Positions 45,480 to 53,812 of a DNA stretch of 64,000 nucleotides are shown in pieces. This stretch comes from Acidobacteriota bacterium. Lineage in GTDB: Bacteria > Acidobacteriota > Terriglobia > Acidiferrales > UBA7541. The translations under genes and the position numbers were made by a program. Each line of letters starts with the position of its first letter. Within the stretch, counting starts at the first letter, position 1. Where the stretch lies: assembly GCA_013289955.1 (NCBI GenBank), contig JABCYZ010000002.1:372001-436000 (forward strand), given 5' to 3'. A model generated the notes under the pieces. The model had not been told where the DNA came from, made no database searches, and saw only the letters and a list, made by a program, of their open reading frames with translations.

Positions 45480-45615
45480 AAAAAGTGAAGTAAAGAAGCA
45501 ATGACGCAAGGAGAGAAGGAAAAAAGAAGGGAAAGACTCGTCGCCGAGACTCAGAGGAAGCCGAGAAGAGAAAGAAAAAGCAGGAAGAGCAGGAAGAAAA
45601 GACAAAGCGAGGATT
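45480..45615 (+). other. Purine-rich spacer between the NuoF-type and FeS/CNB genes
   Basis: This 136-bp spacer is almost purely A and G on the plus strand apart from a short CTCGTCGCCGAGACTC island, in sharp contrast with its surroundings. It encodes no recognisable protein; a Lys/Arg-rich frame at 45502-45630 is probably a by-product of composition. The 3' end supplies GCGAGGA for the next gene. Confidence 0.5.
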
Positions 45616-47787
45616 GTGAGCACGATTAGCCGATTGCCGGAGTTGGTGGAGATCACGATCGATGGACGACCGGTCCGGGTGGCCGCGGGGACGAGTGTGT
45701 TTGATGCGGCGCGGATGAATGGGACGGCGATTCCTACGCTTTGCCATCTGCAGAATGAGACGCCGGTGGGGGTGTGCCGGCTTTGCGTGGTAGACACCGG
45801 TGCGCGAGTGCTCGCGGCGTCGTGCGTGCGGCCCGTCGAGCCGGGTATGAAGGTGGTGACGAATTCCGAAAAAGTGTTGTCCGCGCGAAAGACTTTGCTG
45901 GAACTTTTGATGGCCGATCATCCTTCGCCTTGCGCGCGGCAGGAAAAATCCGGGGATTGCGAGCTGGAGACCTTGGCGCAGGCGGCGGGTGTTACGCAGC
46001 CGCGTTTTCTGAAGCGCACGGTTTCGCGTGGGATCGATGATTCTTCGCTGGCCATTGCCGTGGATCACGACGCGTGCATTTTGTGCGACCGGTGCATCCG
46101 CGGCTGCAACGAAATCAAAAACAATTTTGTGCTTGGCCGGATGGGGAAGGGCTATTCGGCGGGAATTGCCTTCGATTTGAACGCAGCGATGGGGGATTCG
46201 ACATGTATTTCGTGCGGGGAGTGCATGGTTTCCTGCCCCACCGGCGCGTTGACCAACAAGACCGTTGTGGGCACATCCATTGCAGCGGGGTCAGACGCAG
46301 AGGGGTTCGAAGCGGAAGAGCTTTTGCAGCTGCCGGTGTTCAAGGGCGTTTCGGGGACATTTCTTGAGCTGAATCGCGGGGCAATCGTCAAACGGAGATT
46401 TCGTCCAGGCGAGATTATTTGCCGCGAGGGCGAATTCGGTTCGACGGCCTTTTATATTCTGGAAGGCAAAGCGCGCGTTTCGCTTTCTGCGCCGATTGCG
46501 CACGTAAAAACACAGGGCGGCGCGAAAGGGCTTTTCAAGAAGCTTACCAGTACGCTCGCGGCACGGGACGCGGACGTCCGCTCCGAGGAGACTCGCGACA
46601 GAACGATCCCTATCGATGCGTCCGTGGACCTCGCCTATGGAAATCCGGTAGCGGAACTCGGTTCCGGCGATTTGTTCGGCGAGATGACATGCATGAATTT
46701 CTACCCGCGGTCGGCGACGGTGATTGCGGAGACGGATGTCGTGGCATTCGAGATGTTGAGAAACGTGCTCGACATCATGATGAAGAACAAATCGTTCCGC
46801 GCCCAGATCGACCAGAACTACCGCAAGCGGGCGCTGGAAAACCACTTGCGCGGCGTGCCCATGTTTGCGGATCTTTCGCCGGATTTTATCGAGCATTTGA
46901 AGGGCAGCGTGGAACTGCAGCGATTCGCACCTGGACAAATCATCGCCCGGCAGGGCGATGCGGCGGGGAGTTTTTATCTGGTGCGCATCGGGTTTGTGAA
47001 GATTTCGGAAACATATCCTGGTGGAGAGCTGGTGCTAGCGTATCTATCGCGCGGAGATTATTTCGGAGAAATTGGCTTGCTGGGAGGCGGCGTGCGGACC
47101 GCGACTTGCACGGCGCTGGATCATGTGGAATTGGTGCGCATCTCCGGCGGCGATTTCCGCGACATGGTGGAGCGCTTCCCGAGCGTGCGCCAAGGGCTGG
47201 AAGCTGTGGCTGCAGAGCGCGCCACCCAGAATCAGCAACGCATGCAGACGGTTCGCAGCGTGCCCATCGACCAGTTTCTTTCGCAAGGTTTGATGGAAGC
47301 GCAGAGCCTGCTGATTCTCGATTTGAACAGTTGCACCCGCTGCGACGCTTGTGTGAACGCCTGCGCCGACGCGCACGACGGAGTCACGCGGCTGGTGCGC
47401 GAGGGTTTGCGCTTCGAACAGTATCTGGTGGCGACTTCTTGCCGGCAGTGCCGCGATCCGCTGTGCATGGTGGGTTGTCCGGTGGGATCGATCCGGCGGC
47501 GAAATTCGCTGGAAGTGATCATCGAAGATTGGTGCATCGGTTGCGGTTTGTGCGCGCGGAATTGTCCTTATGGAAATATTAATCTGCATCCTTTTGACGT
47601 GATGGTGGACGACCTGGAACGGCCGGGGCGGAAGAAAGCCGTCGTTAAGCAGAAGGCCACTTCGTGCGATTTGTGCACGCATTTGAAGGAGCCGAGCTGC
47701 GTCTATGCTTGTCCGCACGATGCAGCGCATCGCGTGGATCCGCGGACGTTTTTTTCGGAGATGCTGGGCGGAGGCAGTTCGAAGTGA
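45616..47787 (+). CDS. Ferredoxin-type electron-transfer protein with two cyclic-nucleotide-binding domains
   Basis: The 723-residue protein joins three modules. Residues 1-215 are NuoG/HoxU-like: [2Fe-2S] ligands Cys43, 54, 57 and 70; a remnant His/Cys cluster site (His102, Cys106, Gln109 where Cys is expected, Cys115); and two [4Fe-4S] motifs (Cys154-164, Cys197-207). Residues about 237-395 and 416-525 are CNB domains with the phosphate-binding Glu and Arg retained (GDLFGEM...PRSATV; GDYFGEI...VRTATC). Residues 565-710 are a HybA/DmsB-like ferredoxin with four [4Fe-4S] motifs. There is no helix-turn-helix, so it is not a Crp-type regulator. GTG start with GCGAGGA. I infer a ligand-modulated electron wire. 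Confidence 0.9.
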   Translation: MSTISRLPELVEITIDGRPVRVAAGTSVFDAARMNGTAIPTLCHLQNETPVGVCRLCVVDTGARVLAASCVRPVEPGMKVVTNSEKVLSARKTLLELLMADHPSPCARQEKSGDCELETLAQAAGVTQPRFLKRTVSRGIDDSSLAIAVDHDACILCDRCIRGCNEIKNNFVLGRMGKGYSAGIAFDLNAAMGDSTCISCGECMVSCPTGALTNKTVVGTSIAAGSDAEGFEAEELLQLPVFKGVSGTFLELNRGAIVKRRFRPGEIICREGEFGSTAFYILEGKARVSLSAPIAHVKTQGGAKGLFKKLTSTLAARDADVRSEETRDRTIPIDASVDLAYGNPVAELGSGDLFGEMTCMNFYPRSATVIAETDVVAFEMLRNVLDIMMKNKSFRAQIDQNYRKRALENHLRGVPMFADLSPDFIEHLKGSVELQRFAPGQIIARQGDAAGSFYLVRIGFVKISETYPGGELVLAYLSRGDYFGEIGLLGGGVRTATCTALDHVELVRISGGDFRDMVERFPSVRQGLEAVAAERATQNQQRMQTVRSVPIDQFLSQGLMEAQSLLILDLNSCTRCDACVNACADAHDGVTRLVREGLRFEQYLVATSCRQCRDPLCMVGCPVGSIRRRNSLEVIIEDWCIGCGLCARNCPYGNINLHPFDVMVDDLERPGRKKAVVKQKATSCDLCTHLKEPSCVYACPHDAAHRVDPRTFFSEMLGGGSSK

Positions 47788-47805
47788 CGGCGCGAGGATT
47801 CTTGC

Positions 47806-48753
47806 TTGCGAATTGACAGGACACAACGCGGGTGGGCAATCGCATCGCTGATTATGATTGCGGTGTTCACGGCCGTCTACGTGGCGTATGCGGCGCGCGC
47901 ACCGCAAGGACCGCGTGGCGGCAGCGCATTCGGTTTGACGTTCGGAGTGATTGGATTCGGCTTCATGATTGTCGCGGCGCTGCTGGGCGCGCGAAAGCGC
48001 GTGCCGACCTGGCGCATCGGCCGCGCGCAGGCGTGGATGCGCGGTCATTTGTGGCTGGGTCTACTGAGCTTGCCGGTGATTCTATTTCATGGGGGATTTC
48101 ATTTCGGCGGGACGCTGACGAGCGTGTTGATGTGGCTGTTGATCATTACGGTGGTGAGCGGACTCTTTGGCGCGGAGCTGCAACACTACGTGCCGCGCGT
48201 GATGACCTCGGACGTGAAGCTGGAAACGATTTATGACGAAATCGGGAATGTGCGGAAGCTGTTGCGCGAGGAGGCGGACCGCGCGGTCGAAACGGTTTGT
48301 GGGCCGATCGGGGTCGGTAAATCGGCGAGCGAGGAAGTCTTGCGCGCGGGCGGGCTCAGCGCGGCACGGCCCATGTCTCTGACGGGCAGCCTAGGAGCGG
48401 TGGCCGCTGCCGCGGAGACGGCGGTACTGACCGAAGAGGAGTGCGCGCCGCTGCGGCAGTTCTATCTGAGCGAGATGCGGCCGTTTCTCGAGCAGCCGCG
48501 GGTCCGCGGATCGCGGCTGGGCGATGCGGATAAAGCGCACGGAGCGTTCAGCGGATTGCGGACGTTGCTGCCGCCGCCGGCGCAAGCTACGGTAGAGGAC
48601 TTGGAAGATATTTGCGATGAGGCGCGGCAACTTGTGCGGCAGGAGCGGCTTCATCATTTGTTACACGGGTGGCTGCTCGTGCACATTCCGCTCTCGCTGG
48701 CGCTGATTATCTTGGGTGCGGTGCATGCGGTGATGGCTTTACGCTATTCATGA
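47806..48753 (+). CDS. Cytochrome-b-like membrane protein of the redox operon
   Basis: The 315-residue protein (TTG start, GCGAGGA upstream, 18 bp after the previous stop) has four N-terminal membrane helices (about residues 10-30, 42-62, 80-99, 104-125), a cytoplasmic or periplasmic domain of about 155 residues, and a fifth helix near 287-311. Histidines in or next to helices (His81, His95, His99, His127; His283, 284, 287, 293, 307) are placed as in heme-b membrane subunits. It would carry electrons across the membrane between the FeS protein and the periplasmic decaheme cytochrome. No exact family is recognised. Confidence 0.75.
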   Translation: MRIDRTQRGWAIASLIMIAVFTAVYVAYAARAPQGPRGGSAFGLTFGVIGFGFMIVAALLGARKRVPTWRIGRAQAWMRGHLWLGLLSLPVILFHGGFHFGGTLTSVLMWLLIITVVSGLFGAELQHYVPRVMTSDVKLETIYDEIGNVRKLLREEADRAVETVCGPIGVGKSASEEVLRAGGLSAARPMSLTGSLGAVAAAAETAVLTEEECAPLRQFYLSEMRPFLEQPRVRGSRLGDADKAHGAFSGLRTLLPPPAQATVEDLEDICDEARQLVRQERLHHLLHGWLLVHIPLSLALIILGAVHAVMALRYS

Positions 48754-48768
48754 AGCGGTGAGTGACGG

Positions 48769-50214
48769 GTGGCGAGAACACGAACAACTAAGAAATTGGC
48801 CCAGCGGATCGACCTGAATTATTTCAAGAGGCCGACGTCGCTGAAGCGCGCGAAGTTTTGGCTAAGCGCGGGATTGCCGGCCATCGCGCTGGTTTGGATT
48901 GCATGGCACGGATTCGCTCGAGACTCGCGCGTATATTCCAGCGGGCGGATGAGCGAGGCGCACGCGGTATTGGAGGCGCAGTGCACGGCGTGCCATTTGC
49001 AAACGGCGGGGGCGTTTTCGGCGAAGGCCAGCGATGCCGCTTGTTCAGCGTGCCATGACGGGCCGCTGCACCATGCGGCGCTAACGAACACGGCTGGCTG
49101 CGCGACATGTCACACCGAGCACCGCGGGCGCGTGGATATTGTTGCGGCGAAGAACGAAAGCTGCGCGCAGTGCCACGGGGATTTAAAGACAAGCAACGGC
49201 GTGAGGAGCCGCTATGCCGCGCACATTGAGAGTCTTCAGAATGGGCATCCGGAGTTTGCGCCGCTGCGCCGGGAAGCAAACAGGGTGCGGCTTCCCACGA
49301 CAGTTCGGCTGAACCACGCGATTCACATGAAGCCAATCCGGCGAGGCCCGAATGGACCCAATGTGCAGCTCGAGTGCGGGAATTGCCATCGTCCAAGCGC
49401 GGCAAGCCCGGACCTGACGTATTCAGATGGACGTTACGTAACCGCAACCGTCAGCTATGGAAACCGGTCCGCGTTATTACCGAACACTGGAATCCTGCAA
49501 CCCGCAAAACCAGCTACCGGGCGCGAGTTGATGGCGCCGGTGAAATTCGCGACAGCGTGCGCAGGGTGTCATTTGCTGACGTTCGACAGGAGGCTCGATC
49601 TTGGTGTACCACATGACGAGCCAAAAGTGGTCCACGCATTTTTGATCGCGGCGTTTTCCGAGTATATCCGCGCCCATCCAGCCGAACTGCGGGAAGCCGT
49701 TGAACCCGGACGCGATTTAACAGGCAGGCCAATGGCCGCAAACACGCGTGTTTACACGCCGAACCAGTGGGTAGCCTCACGCGTATACGATGCGGAGCAG
49801 TTGTTGTGGCGGAAGACCTGCGCTCAGTGTCATGAGCTGAGTATCCGGCTCGCGGGCGCCGCACCGCCGGTTGCTCCTTGGCTTACGGTGAGTCCGGAGC
49901 AGATTTTGACCGCGCCGATTTTTCCCGAGATCCAGTTGGCCGCAGATCCCGGGCCGCGAATGCCGCACGCGAAATTCGATCATGATGCGCACCGGGGATT
50001 TGCCTGCGAGGGCTGTCATCTGAAAGCGCTGAGCAGCACTGAGACGAGCGACGTGCTTTTGCCGGGGATCGCCGCCTGCAAGACTTGCCACGCGCCTGGG
50101 CCTGAACACGCAGAATCGCGCTGCTTTGAATGCCACACGTACCACGATTGGTCGAAGCGAAAAGAAGTGAAGCCGACGTTTATGCTGCCGGCCCTTCGAA
50201 CTGGCGGCCGTTAA
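48769..50214 (+). CDS. Membrane-anchored decaheme cytochrome c
   Basis: The 481-residue protein starts with GTG, has a membrane anchor (FWLSAGLPAIALVWIAWHGFA, about residues 30-50) and ten CxxCH heme sites: CTACH, CSACH, CATCH, CAQCH, CGNCH, CAGCH, CAQCH, CEGCH, CKTCH and CFECH. Additional histidines (LNHAIHMK, FDHDAHRGF) are suitable distal ligands, a pattern of c3/c7-like clusters. It follows the membrane subunit by 15 bp and is the last gene of the operon. A role as periplasmic electron donor or acceptor module is inferred. Confidence 0.9.
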   Translation: MARTRTTKKLAQRIDLNYFKRPTSLKRAKFWLSAGLPAIALVWIAWHGFARDSRVYSSGRMSEAHAVLEAQCTACHLQTAGAFSAKASDAACSACHDGPLHHAALTNTAGCATCHTEHRGRVDIVAAKNESCAQCHGDLKTSNGVRSRYAAHIESLQNGHPEFAPLRREANRVRLPTTVRLNHAIHMKPIRRGPNGPNVQLECGNCHRPSAASPDLTYSDGRYVTATVSYGNRSALLPNTGILQPAKPATGRELMAPVKFATACAGCHLLTFDRRLDLGVPHDEPKVVHAFLIAAFSEYIRAHPAELREAVEPGRDLTGRPMAANTRVYTPNQWVASRVYDAEQLLWRKTCAQCHELSIRLAGAAPPVAPWLTVSPEQILTAPIFPEIQLAADPGPRMPHAKFDHDAHRGFACEGCHLKALSSTETSDVLLPGIAACKTCHAPGPEHAESRCFECHTYHDWSKRKEVKPTFMLPALRTGGR

Positions 50215-50332
50215 ACGGTTAGCGTCTCTCCTGGATTAGGTCCGAACAACTTGCGCGCCTTGCTGGGAGCAGAGTGTGCCGTGCCACCACAAATTACGGC
50301 TAGGCAGCGGCGCTGCGGAGGGCGAGTTGGTA

Positions 50333-52624
50333 ATGAGGCTCGTGAGTGGCGGCGGGTATCCGCTGACACGCGAGTCGATTATTCTAGAGCGCATAGTGCC
50401 GTCAGAGACCAACACTGTCGTTCAGGCTCCCCGCGCAAGCGCCAGTGTGCAGATTCCCGCGCACGAAGGGGCAGCGAAGAACTTCTGGCGAATCCTCACG
50501 CGATTCGATTCCTCGAAATTGCAACCTTATCTGGCGTTGCGAAACACAGCTGGAGTTGTGCTTCCCCTGATTGTCGGGTACGCGCTGGGCGAACCGCGCG
50601 GCGGGTTGTCCGTAGCGATCGGCGCGTTGAACGTATCGTACTCAGACGGGAGCGATCGCTACGCGGCGCGCGCCCGACGCATGCTGTTGTCGAGCGTGTT
50701 GTGCGCGGTAGCAGTGTTCGTAGGAGCAATCTCCGGAAGAAGTCATCTGATGGCCGCGGCGAGTGCGAGCGGCTGGGCGTTCGTGGCGGGACTGGTGATT
50801 TCCATCAGCACCACGGCCGGCGACCTGGGCGTGATCAGCACAGTATCGTTACTTGTGTACGCGGCGCAGCCCTTGACGCCGCCGCAGGCGGCGCTTTCCG
50901 GATTGCTGGCGCTCGGAGGCGGGCTGTTTCAGACGGGGCTCTCGATCGCGATGTGGCCGGTGCGGCGGTACGAACCGGAACGGCGGGCGCTGGCGAGTTT
51001 TTATCAAGAGCTGGCGCAGAGCACGGAGGTGCCGGCCGAGACGGCGACGGCGCTGCCGGCCTCGCTGCGCAGCACGCAGGCAGAGGCCGCTCTGTCTGGG
51101 CTGGCGCGCGACGCAACGCTCGAAGGAGTACGGTATCGCGCGCTGTTGAGTCAGGCGGAACGCATGCAGCTCGGGCTGCTCACACTTTCGCGGTTGCGCG
51201 TGCGTGTCGAGAGAGAAAATCCGTCGCATCCCGGTGCGGCCATTCTCACTCGGTATTTTCAGGCAACCGGTGGCGTCCTGCGATTGATCAGCCATTCGCT
51301 GGTGTCCGGAAAGCCCGTCGAAACGGCCGAAGCGCCCTTGGCGGCGCTCGAAGCAATCACGAAAGAATTGCGCGAAGCGGGGGCGAGCGCGGGCGCTTCT
51401 TTTCTTTCGGCCGTGCTGCGGGAGGCGCGGCATCAACTGGCGGCGCTCAACGGGCAACTGCGGGCGGCCATGGAGTTAGCAAACCGTGCCACGCCGGTGG
51501 GAGAAGCCGCGTTTAGAAAACAGGAGGCGGAGCAGCCGTGGTGGTTGCGGTTCCGCGGAAGCCTCGCGACGTTGCGCGCAAATCTGAATTTGCAATCTTC
51601 AGCGTGCCGGCATGCCATCCGGCTTGCGATTTGTGTCGCGGTGGGCGATTTTGTGGGGCGCAGCTCAGACTGGCACAGATCGTATTGGCTGCCGATGACC
51701 GTTGTGATCGTTCTGAAGCCGGATTTTACTTCGACGTTTAGCCGGGGAGTGCTGCGCATTGCGGGCACCATAGTGGGTTTATTTCTGGCCACGGCGCTGT
51801 TTTATTTTCTGCCGCACACGACGAGTATCCTGATCGTGCAAATTCTCGTGTTTACTTTCCTGCTGCGTTGGGTCGGGCCGGCGAACTACGGAATTTTCGC
51901 AATCGCCGTAAGCGGCGTTATCGTGGGATTGATCACGATTCTCGGCGTAGATCCCAGCGACGTGATCTGGGCGCGCGGAGTCAACACGGCGGCCGGCGGA
52001 TGTCTCGCGTTGCTCGCCTACTGGATCTGGCCCACGTGGGAGCGCACCGGCGTTCCCGAACAAATCGCGCAACTGTTCGACGCTTATCGAGAGTACTTCC
52101 ACGCGCTGACGCAGGATTATGTGAACTCCGCGAGCACGGCCGGGGTACCAGCCAGGCTGCAAGAATCGCCTGAGTTGGACCAAAAGCGGCTGGCCACGCG
52201 GCGTGCGCGGTCAAATCTGGAAGCGTCGATAGATCGCGTGAGCGCGGAGCCTGGCACTGCCGCCGAGCAGATGAACCAGCTGAATGCGATGCTGGCGAGT
52301 TCGCACCGGTTCGTGAATGCGGTGATGGCCCTCGAAGCGGGCTGGCGGCACATGCCGCCCTCGAGGTCGCGCGCGGAGTTCGGCGTGTTTGCCGAGGACG
52401 TCGAGAAAACACTGTTTTTTCTGGCCAAGATGCTGCGGGGAACGCGGGTTCGGACAAAGGACTTCCCCGATTTGCGCGAAGACCAGCAGCGACTGGTCCA
52501 ATCCGCAGTTGCGCCGACACAGCAGTATGCGCTCGTCGATGTGGAGGCAGATCGCATTACGAATAGCTTGAATACTCTGAGGGAACAAGTGACAGAATGG
52601 GTGCGAGCCGAGAGGGGCGGGTAA
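50333..52624 (+). CDS. FUSC-family membrane transporter (aromatic-acid exporter-like)
   Basis: The 763-residue protein has two hydrophobic blocks, each of about five to six helices (residues about 55-220, for example VVLPLIVGYALGEP and FVAGLVISISTT; and about 420-560, for example YWLPMTVVIVLKPDFTSTFSRG, a FUSC signature). They are separated and followed by soluble helical domains. This duplicated plan matches the YccS/AaeB/FUSC superfamily, thought to export aromatic acids or siderophores. The ATG at 50333 has GGAGGGCGAG upstream; a GTG at 50276 also opens the frame. It begins about 120 bp after the cytochrome gene. Confidence 0.87.
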   Translation: MRLVSGGGYPLTRESIILERIVPSETNTVVQAPRASASVQIPAHEGAAKNFWRILTRFDSSKLQPYLALRNTAGVVLPLIVGYALGEPRGGLSVAIGALNVSYSDGSDRYAARARRMLLSSVLCAVAVFVGAISGRSHLMAAASASGWAFVAGLVISISTTAGDLGVISTVSLLVYAAQPLTPPQAALSGLLALGGGLFQTGLSIAMWPVRRYEPERRALASFYQELAQSTEVPAETATALPASLRSTQAEAALSGLARDATLEGVRYRALLSQAERMQLGLLTLSRLRVRVERENPSHPGAAILTRYFQATGGVLRLISHSLVSGKPVETAEAPLAALEAITKELREAGASAGASFLSAVLREARHQLAALNGQLRAAMELANRATPVGEAAFRKQEAEQPWWLRFRGSLATLRANLNLQSSACRHAIRLAICVAVGDFVGRSSDWHRSYWLPMTVVIVLKPDFTSTFSRGVLRIAGTIVGLFLATALFYFLPHTTSILIVQILVFTFLLRWVGPANYGIFAIAVSGVIVGLITILGVDPSDVIWARGVNTAAGGCLALLAYWIWPTWERTGVPEQIAQLFDAYREYFHALTQDYVNSASTAGVPARLQESPELDQKRLATRRARSNLEASIDRVSAEPGTAAEQMNQLNAMLASSHRFVNAVMALEAGWRHMPPSRSRAEFGVFAEDVEKTLFFLAKMLRGTRVRTKDFPDLREDQQRLVQSAVAPTQQYALVDVEADRITNSLNTLREQVTEWVRAERGG

Positions 52625-52634
52625 GGAGGAGGCC

Positions 52635-53009
52635 ATGTGGGAAACTAGGCGCAGGTTCTTGATGACACTCGCTGCGGCGGCGAGTTGTTCTGTCGCCGCG
52701 GATGGATCAGCATTTGCACAAACGCGAAAGAGTAATCCCTTTCCGACTCCGCCAGAGTCGGCGGAGACACAGAATCCCGCCGAGGTAGCCGCGGCAAAAT
52801 CAGACCCGCAGTCTGCGAAAAGAGCGGCACTACAGCAAAACGAAAAAGAATTTCGCGCCGAGGTCGATAAGTTGTATCAGTTGGCGATCGAATTAAAGCA
52901 AGAGGTCGATAAGACGGTGACGACGGAAGTTTTCTCGGTGCAGATGTATAAGAGAGCCGAGGAAATTGAAAAAGTTGCGAAGATCTTGAAAGGCAAAGCG
53001 AAGGGATAA
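52635..53009 (+). CDS. Small secreted helical protein (124 aa)
   Basis: The protein has an Arg-rich signal peptide (RRRFLMTLAAAASCSVAADGSAFAQ), possibly a Tat-type signal given the RRRFL sequence. A mature helical domain follows (ALQQNEKEFRAEVDKLYQLAIELKQEVDKT). It starts 10 bp after the FUSC gene with AAGGAGGAGGCC upstream, so it is co-transcribed. No known family is recognised; a periplasmic partner of the transporter is one possibility. Confidence 0.7.
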   Translation: MWETRRRFLMTLAAAASCSVAADGSAFAQTRKSNPFPTPPESAETQNPAEVAAAKSDPQSAKRAALQQNEKEFRAEVDKLYQLAIELKQEVDKTVTTEVFSVQMYKRAEEIEKVAKILKGKAKG

Positions 53010-53069
53010 GCGCTGACGATTCGTCGTGGGTGGCAGGTAACGGATGCAGCAAGACCCGGGGCGCACCGC

Positions 53070-53672
53070 ATGGATGCTGTGAATATTCGGATCAGAAAAG
53101 CCATCGCGGAAGATGCGCCGGTGCTGCGGCGACTGATTGAGACGTCCGTGCGAGAGCTGCAGGCCGGGGACTACACGCCGGCGCAAATGGAAGGAGCGCT
53201 GGAATCGGTGTTTGGCGTGGATACCCAATTGATCGTCGACGGGAGCTATCTCGTGGCCGAAGCCAAGATCACTGACCCTCTGCCTGGGGCGAAGAGCGGC
53301 CCCGAAGAAGAGAATCCGGCCTCGGAATGGGCCATCGTGGGGTGCGGCGGCTGGAGCAAACGTAAAACGCTTTATGGCGGCGATCGCTGGACGGCGCGGG
53401 AGGACACGCTGCTCGACCCCAAGCACGACGCGGCGAAAATTCGGGCATTCTTTATTCATCCAGACTGGGCGCGTCGCGGCGTGGGAAGCAAAATTCTGGA
53501 AGCTTGCGAAGTTGCGGCTAGCGAGGCGGGTTTTACACGTTACGAGATGGGCGCGACCTTGACGGGCGCCAAACTTTTCGGCCGGAAGGGCTACGTTGCG
53601 GTGGAGAAAATCGAGGTTCCTTTGAAAAACGGGCTATCGCTCCCCGTGATTCGCATGGCAAAGCGGGCCTAG
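53070..53672 (+). CDS. GNAT-family N-acetyltransferase
   Basis: The 200-residue protein opens with IRIRKAIAEDAPVLRRLIETSVREL, the typical GNAT beta1-alpha1. Its acetyl-CoA-binding motif A is AFFIHPDWARRGVGSKILEACEVAA (the RRGVGS pyrophosphate loop), and motif B follows with FTRYEMGATLTGAKLFGRKGY. Such enzymes acetylate amines, amino acids or protein N-termini; the substrate is unknown. It follows the small secreted protein gene by 60 bp. Confidence 0.9.
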   Translation: MDAVNIRIRKAIAEDAPVLRRLIETSVRELQAGDYTPAQMEGALESVFGVDTQLIVDGSYLVAEAKITDPLPGAKSGPEEENPASEWAIVGCGGWSKRKTLYGGDRWTAREDTLLDPKHDAAKIRAFFIHPDWARRGVGSKILEACEVAASEAGFTRYEMGATLTGAKLFGRKGYVAVEKIEVPLKNGLSLPVIRMAKRA

Positions 53673-53812
53673 AGCCAGCCGTTCCAGAAGCGCCGTGGAT
53701 AGTCCGCCGTTCCCGGCGTCCCAGTAGTTTCCAGCCTCTCAAGGAACCTTTTCTGTTTCAGAACGTCTCCTAACTGTCCACCAGCGCCATCGTCCAATGA
53801 TGCGAGGCCCCT

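Noticed and set aside
45502-45630. 42-residue Lys/Arg-rich frame in the purine tract
   Set aside because: Its composition follows directly from the A/G-only sequence, and it overlaps the start of the FeS/CNB gene.
45616-47787. Crp/Fnr-type transcription factor
   Set aside because: CNB domains are present, but no helix-turn-helix exists and most of the protein consists of ferredoxin modules.
43761-47787. Part of a respiratory complex I operon
   Set aside because: NuoE/F- and NuoG-like parts occur, but no NuoA-D or NuoH-N genes are nearby, and the partner genes encode cytochromes.
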